A DNA stretch of 64,000 nt. Source: Paludibacteraceae bacterium. Lineage in GTDB: Bacteria; Bacteroidota; Bacteroidia; Bacteroidales; Paludibacteraceae. This document shows, piece by piece, positions 1 through 8,293 of the stretch. The stretch lies in NCBI GenBank assembly GCA_017503075.1, contig JAFVTU010000012.1, positions 1 to 64,000 of the forward strand, written 5' to 3'. Position 1 is the first letter of the stretch. Every line of letters begins with the position of its first letter. The notes beneath the pieces were generated by a model that saw only the letters and a list, made by a program, of their open reading frames with translations, ran no database searches and was not told where the DNA came from. A program made the position numbers and the translations under genes.

Positions 1-102
1 GACATTTTGGATACAAATGGATATGAAGCCAAAGGCTTGAACAATGCCAACCATAGTTTAAACAAACTTTATATTGCTTTAGAAACGGCAACCTACATCT
101 GA
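1..102 (+). CDS. C-terminal end of an unidentified protein (partial)
   Basis: An open frame runs from the first base of the window to a TGA at 100-102 and gives 33 residues ending in ETATYI. The start lies outside the window. The residues look like ordinary protein (mixed polar and hydrophobic, helix-like) but match no family I recognise. It precedes lon by about 125 bp with no clear terminator between them. The coding call rests only on the open frame and its plausible composition. Confidence 0.4.
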   Translation, partial: DILDTNGYEAKGLNNANHSLNKLYIALETATYI

Positions 103-186
103 AGTATATCAGAATTGTGAATTATTATGTAAAATATCGCAATACAGATATACCCTATATTTAAATTGAAAAGAATTAGCTATTGA

Positions 187-217
187 ACTTTTAGAACTTT
201 GAAACTTTTAAAACTCA
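187..217 (+). repeat. AACTTTTA-type tandem repeat in the lon leader
   Basis: Three imperfect units of about 10 bp built on GAACTTTTA, GAACTTTGA and AACTTTTAAAAC end ten bases before the lon start. The same sequence type occupies the leader of the HAD gene (8115-8158, read on the minus strand). No promoter is evident between the partial gene at 1-102 and this repeat. Confidence 0.6.
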
Positions 218-227
218 CGTAGTGAAT

Positions 228-2651
228 ATGACCTACTTTGATGATTTATTAGAAACGCAAAACCAACCAGATGTGGAATACATTCCTCTGGTGGATGAAA
301 CCGACGACGCAATCGAACCTAAACTGAAAGATGGCGACATCCTAGGCGTACTGCCGCTCCGCAATATGGTGCTGTTCCCTGGCGTATTATTGCCAGTGAC
401 TGTAGGAAGACCTAAATCTAAGAAACTTGTAGCTACTGCCTTCAAGAATGACCAACTGTTGGCTGTATGCTGCCAAAAGGCACAAGACGTGCAAGAACCT
501 TCCGAAGAAGATATATTCCCTGTCGGCACCGCAGGACGCGTGATGCGTACACTAGACATGCCTGACGGCAATCTGATGGTGATCCTTGAAGGTGTAGAAC
601 GTATTCATATTCAGGAGATTGTGGGAGTTCGCCCTTATATGAAAGCCCGCGTACAGATTCTGACGGAGCACTTCCCTAAGCGCAATGATAAGGAGTTTGT
701 GGCATTGGTAAGCAGCCTGAAGAACGTAGCTGAGAAGATTATCAAGAGCATGGAGAACTTGCCTGCTGAAGCTGGTATGACACTTCGTAGCATTGATAAT
801 CCCCCTACTCTGGTCAACTATATCTGCGGTAACTTTGGTGTTCGTATCGCTGAGAAACAGCAACTTCTGGAGATTGACTCCATCAAGGACCGTGCACTCT
901 CTCTCTTGGAAATCCTCAACAACGAGGTGAAGATGCTGGAGATGCGCAAGGATATTCAGAACAAAACCAAGGAGGATTTGGACCGCGAGCAGCGCGAATA
1001 CCTGTTGCACCGTCAGATGGAGACTATTCAGAAGGAATTGGGCGACTCCGACGAGCAACAAGTCAATGCCATGCTCGAGCAATCGAAGCAAAAGAACTGG
1101 GGCGAGAAGATGCAAGCTACCTTTGAGAAAGAAGTCAAGAAGTTGCGCCGCATGAACTCGCATTCGCCTGAGTATGCTACCCAACAAAACTACCTTGATA
1201 CCCTACTTGACTTGCCTTGGAACGAATTCTCCGAGGACAACTACGACATCCGTCATGCACAAGAGATACTCGACAAAGATCATTACGGCATGGAGAAAAT
1301 CAAGGAGCGTATCATTGAGTACCTCAGTGTGCTGAAAATCAAGGCATTGAGCAATAACCCAGATAAGATGAAAGCCCCTATTCTGTGCCTTTATGGCCCT
1401 CCAGGTGTGGGTAAAACTAGTCTTGGTCGCTCGATTGCTGAGGCATTGGGTCGCAAGTATGCGCGTATCAGTTTGGGTGGTTTGCACGATGAGGCAGAGC
1501 TTCGCGGTCACCGCCGTACCTATATTGGGGCCATGCCTGGCCGTATCATCGAGAATATCCGTAAGGCAAAGACTTGCAACCCAGTGTTCGTGCTCGACGA
1601 AATAGACAAGATTGGTGCCGACTATAAGGGTGATCCTACTAGCGCACTCCTTGAAGTGCTTGATCCTGAGCAGAATAGTACTTTCCACGACAACTATCTA
1701 GATGTGGATTACGACCTGAGCAAGGTGCTGTTTATCGCAACAGCTAACTCGCTCGACACCATCCCTCGCCCACTACTAGACCGTATGGAACTTATCGAAA
1801 TGACGGGCTACTTGCAAGAAGAGAAAGAGGAGATCGCTAAGCGTCACTTGCTGCCAAAAGAGTTGGATAACCACGGGCTAAAAGCATCGCAACTCAAACT
1901 CAAGAAGAGCATCATCTCTACCATCATCGACGGCTACACCCGCGAATCAGGTGTGCGTGGATTGGAGCGCAAGATTGCAGCTATCTGCCGCAAGGTGGTA
2001 ACCAAGATAGCATTGGAAGAGACTTATAATGTGACAGTTACAGAGGAAGATGTGGTAGAATATCTCGGCAAAAAACGCTACTCTCGCGATGAGTGGGAGA
2101 CGAATAAATATATAGGTGTAGTCACTGGCCTGGCATGGACATCAGTCGGTGGCGAGATACTTTTTATCGAGACCTCCCTCTCCCCTGCCAAAGCGCCTAC
2201 TCTCACGCTCACAGGCAACCTCGGCGATGTGATGAAGGAGTCCGCTACCCTCGCACTCGGCTATATTAAAGCACATGCCGATCAATTTGGTATCGCAAGC
2301 AAAAAACTCGACACAACTTCTGTCCATATCCATGTGCCAGAGGGCGCTATTCCAAAAGATGGCCCAAGTGCGGGTATCACAATGACCACTGCCCTCGTCA
2401 GCGCGTTCACTGGTAAGAAAGTGCGTCCACGCATCGCTATGACCGGCGAGATGACGCTTCGCGGAAAGGTATTGCCTATCGGTGGCGTGAAAGAGAAACT
2501 ACTGGCTGCTAAACGCGCGGGTATCACCGATATCGTACTCTGTGAGAAGAATCGCAAGGATGTGGAGGAGATTCCAGAGAAATACCTCAAGGGATTGAAG
2601 TTCCACTATGTGCAAGACATCCAAGAGGTTATTGACTTTGCGTTGCTGTGA
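228..2651 (+). CDS. lon: ATP-dependent protease Lon
   Basis: Lon is a cytoplasmic homo-hexameric AAA+ serine protease that removes misfolded and regulatory proteins. The N-terminal LON substrate domain covers roughly residues 38-240, followed by a coiled-coil stretch. The AAA+ module has Walker A GPPGVGKTS near residue 390 and Walker B VFVLDEIDK. The C-terminal peptidase domain has the catalytic Ser in KDGPSAG near 714 and the catalytic Lys in GGVKEKLLAA. The length of about 807 residues is normal for the family. I start at ATG 228; an in-frame GTG at 222 would add two residues. The leader directly upstream (about 187-217) is a short AACTTTTA-type tandem repeat also seen before the HAD gene at 8112. 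A hairpin follows the stop codon. Confidence 0.97.
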   Translation: MTYFDDLLETQNQPDVEYIPLVDETDDAIEPKLKDGDILGVLPLRNMVLFPGVLLPVTVGRPKSKKLVATAFKNDQLLAVCCQKAQDVQEPSEEDIFPVGTAGRVMRTLDMPDGNLMVILEGVERIHIQEIVGVRPYMKARVQILTEHFPKRNDKEFVALVSSLKNVAEKIIKSMENLPAEAGMTLRSIDNPPTLVNYICGNFGVRIAEKQQLLEIDSIKDRALSLLEILNNEVKMLEMRKDIQNKTKEDLDREQREYLLHRQMETIQKELGDSDEQQVNAMLEQSKQKNWGEKMQATFEKEVKKLRRMNSHSPEYATQQNYLDTLLDLPWNEFSEDNYDIRHAQEILDKDHYGMEKIKERIIEYLSVLKIKALSNNPDKMKAPILCLYGPPGVGKTSLGRSIAEALGRKYARISLGGLHDEAELRGHRRTYIGAMPGRIIENIRKAKTCNPVFVLDEIDKIGADYKGDPTSALLEVLDPEQNSTFHDNYLDVDYDLSKVLFIATANSLDTIPRPLLDRMELIEMTGYLQEEKEEIAKRHLLPKELDNHGLKASQLKLKKSIISTIIDGYTRESGVRGLERKIAAICRKVVTKIALEETYNVTVTEEDVVEYLGKKRYSRDEWETNKYIGVVTGLAWTSVGGEILFIETSLSPAKAPTLTLTGNLGDVMKESATLALGYIKAHADQFGIASKKLDTTSVHIHVPEGAIPKDGPSAGITMTTALVSAFTGKKVRPRIAMTGEMTLRGKVLPIGGVKEKLLAAKRAGITDIVLCEKNRKDVEEIPEKYLKGLKFHYVQDIQEVIDFALL

Positions 2652-2683
2652 AAATTATAGAAGTACGCTAATGGTTTGAAATA

Positions 2684-2722
2684 AAAAAAAGACTGTATAC
2701 GAATCGTTTACAGTCTTTTTTA
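2684..2722. terminator. Bidirectional terminator between lon and the LysM gene
   Basis: The inverted repeat GACTGTA (2691-2697) and TACAGTC (2709-2715) is flanked by an A-run on the left and a T-run on the right. It can therefore end transcription from both converging genes. Confidence 0.85.
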
Positions 2723-2739
2723 TTGCTATCTTACAAATA

Positions 2740-3696
2740 TCAATGCTTCGTATATTCCTGACTCAAATAAAGAAGTAGTTTTTGTACTTCAGGATCGTTG
2801 AGATCGGTATATTTACTATCCAATGCAGGAATACGTAGTTTTTGTCCAGGTTTTACATAATTAGGGCTAGATACTCTATCCAGATTAGCTTCGTAGATAT
2901 AAACCCAGAAATCTTTTACACCATAATATTTATAGGATATCCAAGCCAAGCGACTATCTTTACCAACCACTTCAGTAGCAATGAATTTGGTATAATTGCG
3001 AGGTATATTTGCCAATGAAGATTCTTCAAGTGGTTCTGCCACTTCTTCAACAACTACCACTTCTGGTTCTGCTGGTTCTTCAACAACTACCACTTCTGGT
3101 TCTGCCACTTCTTCGACAACTGCCACTTCTGGCTCTGCCATTTCTTCGACAACTACCAATTCTGGTTCTGCCACTTCTTCATCCTCAACAACCTTCTCTA
3201 GTTCTTTCTTAACTTCTTCACTTTCAAATTGATTAATATATGTTGCGTAAAAGTCCTTACAATTGAATAGTCTAAATACAGCGGTAGTTGAACTATAAGA
3301 CTCTGTTCCATACAATTTAACATTTATAGTATCATTTTCTGAACAAAGTTCGATAAATTCAACGGGAATTTCGTGTGTTGTAGATACTTCTTTTTTAGTT
3401 TTTGTTCCTATAAATGTAACTAGAAAATCATCGTGACTAGCGTGATTATTACAATATTCATAAAGACTAAACCAACTATGACCTTCCATAATATTGATCA
3501 TTAGTTGTGCACACGAATTGGTAGTTGCTGAATTAGAAAAATATCCTGTAGCAAGAATACCTACCTTTATTTTACCTGTTTTTTCTCCAAATTCATCTTC
3601 AGTTTCTACAACGAATTGTTCACTACTAAATGTTTTTTGTCCAAAACTCATTGTGCATACTAGGCAAAGCACAATCGCCATAAAAATCTGTTTCAT
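2740..3696 (-). CDS. Secreted LysM-domain protein with acidic Pro-Glu-Val repeats
   Basis: The product has about 318 residues. Starting at the ATG at 3696, it opens with MKQIFMAIVLCLVCTMSFG, a typical signal peptide. The 42-base longer frame start is rejected because it would put extra residues before the signal. The central half has no recognised domain. Then come about five acidic repeats of 11 residues built on AEPEVVVVEEV, a flexible spacer of the kind used to span the periplasm. The C-terminus is a LysM fold (ATEVVGKDSRLAWISYKYYG to VKPGQKLRIP), which binds peptidoglycan. Role inferred: a cell-envelope protein anchored on peptidoglycan. The promoter is at 3755-3785. It converges on lon and shares its terminator. 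The 33-bp DNA repeats could vary in number by slippage. Confidence 0.85.
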   Translation of the reverse strand: MKQIFMAIVLCLVCTMSFGQKTFSSEQFVVETEDEFGEKTGKIKVGILATGYFSNSATTNSCAQLMINIMEGHSWFSLYEYCNNHASHDDFLVTFIGTKTKKEVSTTHEIPVEFIELCSENDTINVKLYGTESYSSTTAVFRLFNCKDFYATYINQFESEEVKKELEKVVEDEEVAEPELVVVEEMAEPEVAVVEEVAEPEVVVVEEPAEPEVVVVEEVAEPLEESSLANIPRNYTKFIATEVVGKDSRLAWISYKYYGVKDFWVYIYEANLDRVSSPNYVKPGQKLRIPALDSKYTDLNDPEVQKLLLYLSQEYTKH

Positions 3697-3754
3697 ACTA
3701 CTTTTTAGGTGCTTTTGTTGTCCATATATTAGAAGCATTCGCTATAATTTCTGG

Positions 3755-3785
3755 CAAAGTTATATCTTTTTTTTAAATTATACAA
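3755..3785 (-). promoter_or_regulatory. Bacteroidetes-type promoter for the LysM gene
   Basis: On the minus strand TTG (3783-3785), a 20-bp spacer and TAACTTTG (3755-3762) match the sigma-ABfr consensus. The expected start is near 3748, about 50 nt before the ATG at 3696. Confidence 0.8.
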
Positions 3786-3813
3786 ATAAAAGTGGCATTT
3801 TGTGTAAAAAATA

Positions 3814-3844
3814 TTGTGCATGTGCGTTTTTTTCTGTAACTTTG
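3814..3844 (+). promoter_or_regulatory. Promoter for mfd, almost leaderless
   Basis: TTG (3814-3816), a 20-bp spacer and TAACTTTG (3837-3844). Transcription should begin near 3850, only about five bases before the ATG at 3855, leaving no room for a ribosome binding site. Confidence 0.8.
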
Positions 3845-3854
3845 TGGCAGATTT

Positions 3855-6800
3855 ATGCAAATCAATGATTTGGAGCAGATCATGGGATTGCATCCCGAAG
3901 TGGATGTGCTATCTCAAGAGATAAGTAAAAAGGGCAACAAACACTTTTTACTTAGTGGTCTATATGCCTCTGCTCGCGGGATGATTCTTGCAGCCTTACA
4001 TTCTCGTCTAAAGCAAAAAGGTGAAGCGCCTGTTATGCTCATCGTAATGGATAATGCCGACGATGCGCAGTATATGTACGCCGATATCAAGACCTTAACT
4101 CAAGCGCAGGATGTGTATTATTTCCCCAATAGTCATCGTCGCCGTCAGGGCAAAGATGAAGCCATGGCAGTACTACGCACCGAGGTGCTAAGCGCATTGT
4201 TGAATACAATGCGCAGTTTAGAGGACGCTTCGCTACAGGACGGCAGCAAAACTGCCTACAGTTTAAAGGCGAGACCTATCATCATAACCTACCCCGAAGC
4301 ATTGGCGGAAAGTGTGCCTCAACCACAGTCGCTGCAAGGCAAGACCATTTCCCTCTCAGTGGGCGAGGAGATAGCTATCTCGCAGCTCACAGAAATGCTC
4401 TTGGAACTAGATTTTAAGCGAGTAGATTTCGTGTATGAGCCCGGACAATTTGCTGTTCGAGGAGGTATAGTGGATGTATATAGTTATGCTTGCGATACCC
4501 CTGTGCGAATAGACTTTTTTGGAGATGAGATTGATAGTATTCGCGAGTTCAAACTAGAAACACAACTATCTCAAAATAAGGTAGATATGGTAAGTATTGT
4601 GGCGTCTAGTTCTGATGAACAATCCATGACTGACATAACGGCGTATTTACCTCCAAAAACACTATGGATATGCAATGATTTTGGTCTTGCAAACTACAAA
4701 ATAAGGAGCACTATCACTGAGTTTGACGCTGCCGTAATATTGCAAGCAATGGAAGCGGCAAGTACGATTGAGTTGAACCAAAAATCCACCTATACAACCC
4801 ATAGTCAGGTGGCGTTTAATACCCTACCTCAACCTATTTTTAATAAGAATTTTGACCTACTTATTGATGACCTACAACAGCGCACCAAAGACGGCTATCG
4901 AATCTATATATTAGCGGATCAAGCTAAGCAGACCGACCGCCTAAAAGCCATCTTTGATGATAAGGAGTCGGGCATAGAGTTTGTGGCTGTAGATCATGCC
5001 CTGCACGAGGGCTTCATAGACCATAGTGCTAAAGTATGTTGTTATACGGATCATCAGATATTTGAACGCTACCACCGCGTGACACTGCGTTCGGAGAATG
5101 CGCGTCGTGGCAAAGCCATCATCACGCTCAAGGAGATCAATCAGCTGAAGGTGGGCGATTATGTCGTACATGTGGATCATGGTATAGGTCAGTTTGCTGG
5201 CTTAGTGACAACGAACTTCAATGGTCGTCCACAAGAAACTATCAAACTGACATATAAAGGTGGCGACACCGTGTTTGTGAGTATCCATAACCTGCATCGT
5301 ATATCCAAATACAAAGGTCGTGAGGGCAGCGAACCTACTATATCTCGCTTAGGATCAGGTGTTTGGGAGCGCATGAAGGAGCGCACCAAAGATAAAGTAA
5401 AGGACATTGCTCGCGACCTTATCCAACTCTACGCTACTCGCAAACAGCAAAAAGGTTTTGCCTATACGCCCGACGGCTATATGCAACATGAACTAGAGGC
5501 ATCATTCCTCTACGAAGATACTCCCGATCAAGCCAAAGCGACCTTAGATATCAAGCACGACATGGAGAGTGCCATGCCTATGGACCGATTGGTCTGTGGC
5601 GATGTAGGCTTTGGCAAGACGGAAGTGGCGATGCGTGCCGCCTTCAAAGCCGCTACCGACGGCAAGCAAGTGGCAGTGCTGGTGCCAACCACCGTACTTG
5701 CATTGCAGCACTATAATACATTCAAAGAACGCTTCCGCGATTTCCCTGTGCGTGTGGAGTATGTCAGTCGTGCTAAGACTGGTAAACAGCTCAAAGAACT
5801 GTTGGATGACCTAAAGGCAGGCAAGATAGATATACTAATTGGTACGCACAAACTAGTTGGTAAACAGGTAGTTTGGAAAGATTTAGGTTTGCTCATTATT
5901 GATGAGGAGCAGAAGTTTGGCGTAGCAGTCAAAGAGAAGCTCAAAGCTTTGCGAACGAATGTGGATGTGCTGACACTCACTGCCACTCCTATACCTCGTA
6001 CCTTGCAATTCTCATTACTAGGCGCACGCGACTTGAGCGTGATTAATACCCCACCACCTAACCGCTATCCTGTTCAAACAGAGATGATTACCCTAGATGA
6101 TGAAGATATCATCAAAGAGGCAATTCAACTGGAGATGCAGCGTAATGGACAGATATATGTCGTATGTAATCGCATCGAAATGTTACCGCGTATAGAAAAC
6201 CATATCCATCGCCTATGCCCTGAAGCACGCACGATAATAGCCCACGGACAGATGCGACCAGGAGAAATGGAAGAAGCACTAGAGGCATTTATAAATTATG
6301 ATTATGATATATTGATATCTACGACCATCATTGAGTCCGGTGTGGATATTAGTAATGTGAATACCATTATCATTCATGCTGCTCAGAACTATGGTTTATC
6401 AGACCTGCATCAGTTGCGTGGTCGTGTGGGACGATCTAATAGAAAAGCATATTGTTATTTGGTAACTCCAGATAGAGAGTTGCTGACGAGCGATGTACGC
6501 CGTAGATTGGATGCGCTGACTACCTTTGCTGAATTGGGTGCAGGCTTCCAATTGGCGATGCAAGACTTGGATATCCGTGGTGCGGGCAATATGTTGGGAT
6601 CGGAACAAAGTGGCTTTATAGCCGATTTGGGCTACGACACTTACCAACGCATTTTGGCAGAAGCCGTAGAAGAAATTCGAGAGGAGCTATCCCTAGCCTC
6701 ATCGCCTGATAGCCTCTTTGCCTCATCACCTAATAGAAATAAATATTGGTGCAATGACTGCCAATTAGAGAGTGACCTAACAATTGGATTTCCACCTACT

Positions 6801-7232
6801 TATATTGAAAATATTGCAGAACGAATCAGTTTGTATCGCGAATTAGATAGTCTTCCCAATGAAGAGGCTCTTCTCGAATACCAAAAGCGACTGATTGACC
6901 GATTTGGTGCATTACCAGAGGAGGCAGAGCAACTGCTGAATGTAGTACGATTACGGTGGCTATGCTGCAAGATGGGTATTGAAAAAGTGATACTCAAGCA
7001 AGAGCGACTAAGCATCTTCTTTACAAGGACCAATGATAAATATTGGCAATCGGAGATGTTTGGGAAGGTGGTCGAATTTATTCTCACTCGTCCACAGCGA
7101 TGCCGCCTAATAGCAGATAAGGACCGACAGGGAAAGCCTACCGGAAGACGCTATGCGACCATTCAGCAGGTTAAGACCATCTCTGGCGCATTAACCCTAC
7201 TCAATAAAATCTTAACTGGTAGGGGGGAATAA
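3855..7232 (+). CDS. mfd: Transcription-repair coupling factor Mfd
   Basis: Mfd is a DNA translocase that removes RNA polymerase stalled at lesions and recruits UvrA. The product has 1125 residues, normal for the family. The N-terminal part is UvrB-like. The CarD-like RNA-polymerase-interacting domain starts near residue 430 (LKVGDYVVHVDHGIGQFAGL). The RecG-like motor has Walker A GDVGFGKTEVAM near 581 and the DEEQ box near 682. The TRCF C-terminal domain follows. Around residues 946-961 the sequence is a low-complexity LSLASSPDSLFASSPN stretch. It is encoded by a CCTCATCGCCTAATAG-type repeat also found in-frame in purL and purD. The start is ATG 3855 because the promoter ends just upstream. 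The stop is four bases from the stop of the convergent HAD gene, with no terminator between. Confidence 0.97.
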   Translation: MQINDLEQIMGLHPEVDVLSQEISKKGNKHFLLSGLYASARGMILAALHSRLKQKGEAPVMLIVMDNADDAQYMYADIKTLTQAQDVYYFPNSHRRRQGKDEAMAVLRTEVLSALLNTMRSLEDASLQDGSKTAYSLKARPIIITYPEALAESVPQPQSLQGKTISLSVGEEIAISQLTEMLLELDFKRVDFVYEPGQFAVRGGIVDVYSYACDTPVRIDFFGDEIDSIREFKLETQLSQNKVDMVSIVASSSDEQSMTDITAYLPPKTLWICNDFGLANYKIRSTITEFDAAVILQAMEAASTIELNQKSTYTTHSQVAFNTLPQPIFNKNFDLLIDDLQQRTKDGYRIYILADQAKQTDRLKAIFDDKESGIEFVAVDHALHEGFIDHSAKVCCYTDHQIFERYHRVTLRSENARRGKAIITLKEINQLKVGDYVVHVDHGIGQFAGLVTTNFNGRPQETIKLTYKGGDTVFVSIHNLHRISKYKGREGSEPTISRLGSGVWERMKERTKDKVKDIARDLIQLYATRKQQKGFAYTPDGYMQHELEASFLYEDTPDQAKATLDIKHDMESAMPMDRLVCGDVGFGKTEVAMRAAFKAATDGKQVAVLVPTTVLALQHYNTFKERFRDFPVRVEYVSRAKTGKQLKELLDDLKAGKIDILIGTHKLVGKQVVWKDLGLLIIDEEQKFGVAVKEKLKALRTNVDVLTLTATPIPRTLQFSLLGARDLSVINTPPPNRYPVQTEMITLDDEDIIKEAIQLEMQRNGQIYVVCNRIEMLPRIENHIHRLCPEARTIIAHGQMRPGEMEEALEAFINYDYDILISTTIIESGVDISNVNTIIIHAAQNYGLSDLHQLRGRVGRSNRKAYCYLVTPDRELLTSDVRRRLDALTTFAELGAGFQLAMQDLDIRGAGNMLGSEQSGFIADLGYDTYQRILAEAVEEIREELSLASSPDSLFASSPNRNKYWCNDCQLESDLTIGFPPTYIENIAERISLYRELDSLPNEEALLEYQKRLIDRFGALPEEAEQLLNVVRLRWLCCKMGIEKVILKQERLSIFFTRTNDKYWQSEMFGKVVEFILTRPQRCRLIADKDRQGKPTGRRYATIQQVKTISGALTLLNKILTGRGE
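6691..6735 (+). repeat. In-frame CCTCATCGCC repeat inside mfd
   Basis: About 45 bp made of variations on GCCTCATCGCCTGATAG. It encodes the low-complexity segment LASSPDSLFASSPN. The same repeat type lies in-frame in purL (33533-33579) and, in opposite sense, in purD (28921-28960). Confidence 0.7.
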
Positions 7233-7236
7233 TTGG

Positions 7237-8112
7237 TTATTCCAATGTATCACCTAAGGCAGAGTACATGTTTAGGGTGTCGCGATTGACGACACTGTGT
7301 TGTGAAAGTGTGTAATCCGCTTTGATCTTATCCAAAATACGCTTGACAATCTCCATCATCTTACCTTCTTCAGTGTAATCAGCTGGACAAGCGAAGTTAA
7401 CGCGACCTTCAGAGAGTAATTGTTGCGCTAGCGTTCGCTTTTTTTCATTGCCATAGACTGCAAAACTATGTCCTCCGTTACTTTTGACGGTTCGCATACA
7501 TGGAACATCCGTCTCACCATCCCCGAAATAGATCATTCGCTCGAAAGGCACAGGGCGTTCCTCTGTAGGCACAAACTCGTTGATACGAACACGGTCGCTC
7601 ACTTCGCGGATACCTTTGTTGATCTTAAAGAGAAACTGCGTCTTCTTGGTGTAATCAACAACTACAGCTGGCCAACATGCCTCACCTGTGCTGTTATAGA
7701 GGTATGTGCAGGCATAAATTTGCTCAAACTCATGGGCAATAGCACATCCTTCTACCATCTCTTTGACGCCAGAACTATTGATATAGTGCTTGACCTCAAT
7801 ACCAATTTGTGTGGCATAAGCATTGATCTTGTCAAACCACTCTATCACACCAGGAAAGAATTGTACCATTTTACCAAAATGGCGCAACATGTCTCGTGTG
7901 CAACGAATACCTGCACGCTGTGCTTCTGCTTGAATGGCATACATTACCACCGAAATACCACCCGCATCATTGGTTTTAGCAATTTGGTCGCATAGATTCC
8001 AAAAATCGTTGGGATTGGTATAACCAATAGCTTGCAGAAGTCCGAACTCCTGCATATTACTAGGGGCAAGGGTGCCATCGAAGTCGTATATGAGTGCTAC
8101 AGTAGGGAGCAT
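7237..8112 (-). CDS. HAD-superfamily phosphohydrolase
   Basis: A cytoplasmic hydrolase of the haloacid dehalogenase superfamily, 291 residues from ATG 8112. Motif I is YDFDGTLAP at residues 8-16, with both nucleophile aspartates present. Motif II is probably the INSSG segment, and motif III/IV is FGDGETDVPCM near residue 200, a typical acidic metal site. The substrate is unknown; the length and a large helical cap between motifs I and II suggest a small phosphorylated metabolite. The frame is open for another 86 codons upstream, but that stretch holds the promoter (8169-8199) and an AACTTTTA-type repeat, so the start at 8112 is preferred. It is divergent from the beta-CASP gene and convergent with mfd. 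Confidence 0.85.
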   Translation of the reverse strand: MLPTVALIYDFDGTLAPSNMQEFGLLQAIGYTNPNDFWNLCDQIAKTNDAGGISVVMYAIQAEAQRAGIRCTRDMLRHFGKMVQFFPGVIEWFDKINAYATQIGIEVKHYINSSGVKEMVEGCAIAHEFEQIYACTYLYNSTGEACWPAVVVDYTKKTQFLFKINKGIREVSDRVRINEFVPTEERPVPFERMIYFGDGETDVPCMRTVKSNGGHSFAVYGNEKKRTLAQQLLSEGRVNFACPADYTEEGKMMEIVKRILDKIKADYTLSQHSVVNRDTLNMYSALGDTLE

Positions 8113-8114
8113 AT

Positions 8115-8158
8115 TCAAAGGTTTTAAAAGTTTTAAAGGTTCTGAAAGTTTTAAAGGA
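8115..8158 (-). repeat. AACTTTTA-type tandem repeat in the HAD gene leader
   Basis: Read on the minus strand the leader is a run of CCTTTAAAACTTT, CAGAACCTTTAAAA and CTTTTAAAACC units ending two bases before the ATG. It resembles the lon leader at 187-217. Confidence 0.6.
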
Positions 8159-8168
8159 TTGATGGTTG

Positions 8169-8199
8169 CAAAGGTAATACTTTTTGTTGAATATTGCAA
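8169..8199 (-). promoter_or_regulatory. Promoter for the HAD hydrolase gene
   Basis: Minus strand TTG (8197-8199), a 20-bp spacer, TACCTTTG (8169-8176). It is back to back with the plus-strand promoter at 8238-8268. Confidence 0.85.
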
Positions 8200-8237
8200 G
8201 AAAAAAGGGTGTGAGAGTGAAAAATAATATAAATTAT

Positions 8238-8268
8238 TTGCAATTGTACGAATTTTGTAGTAATTTTG
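8238..8268 (+). promoter_or_regulatory. Promoter for the beta-CASP nuclease gene
   Basis: TTG (8238-8240), a 20-bp spacer, TAATTTTG (8261-8268). The expected start is near 8275, about 20 nt before the ATG. Confidence 0.85.
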
Positions 8269-8293
8269 CAAACAGATTTTAACCAATAATAGC

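Noticed and set aside
7468..7995. Open frame of 175 codons opposite the HAD gene
   Set aside because: Antisense to a gene with clear HAD motifs and a good promoter; no family resemblance.
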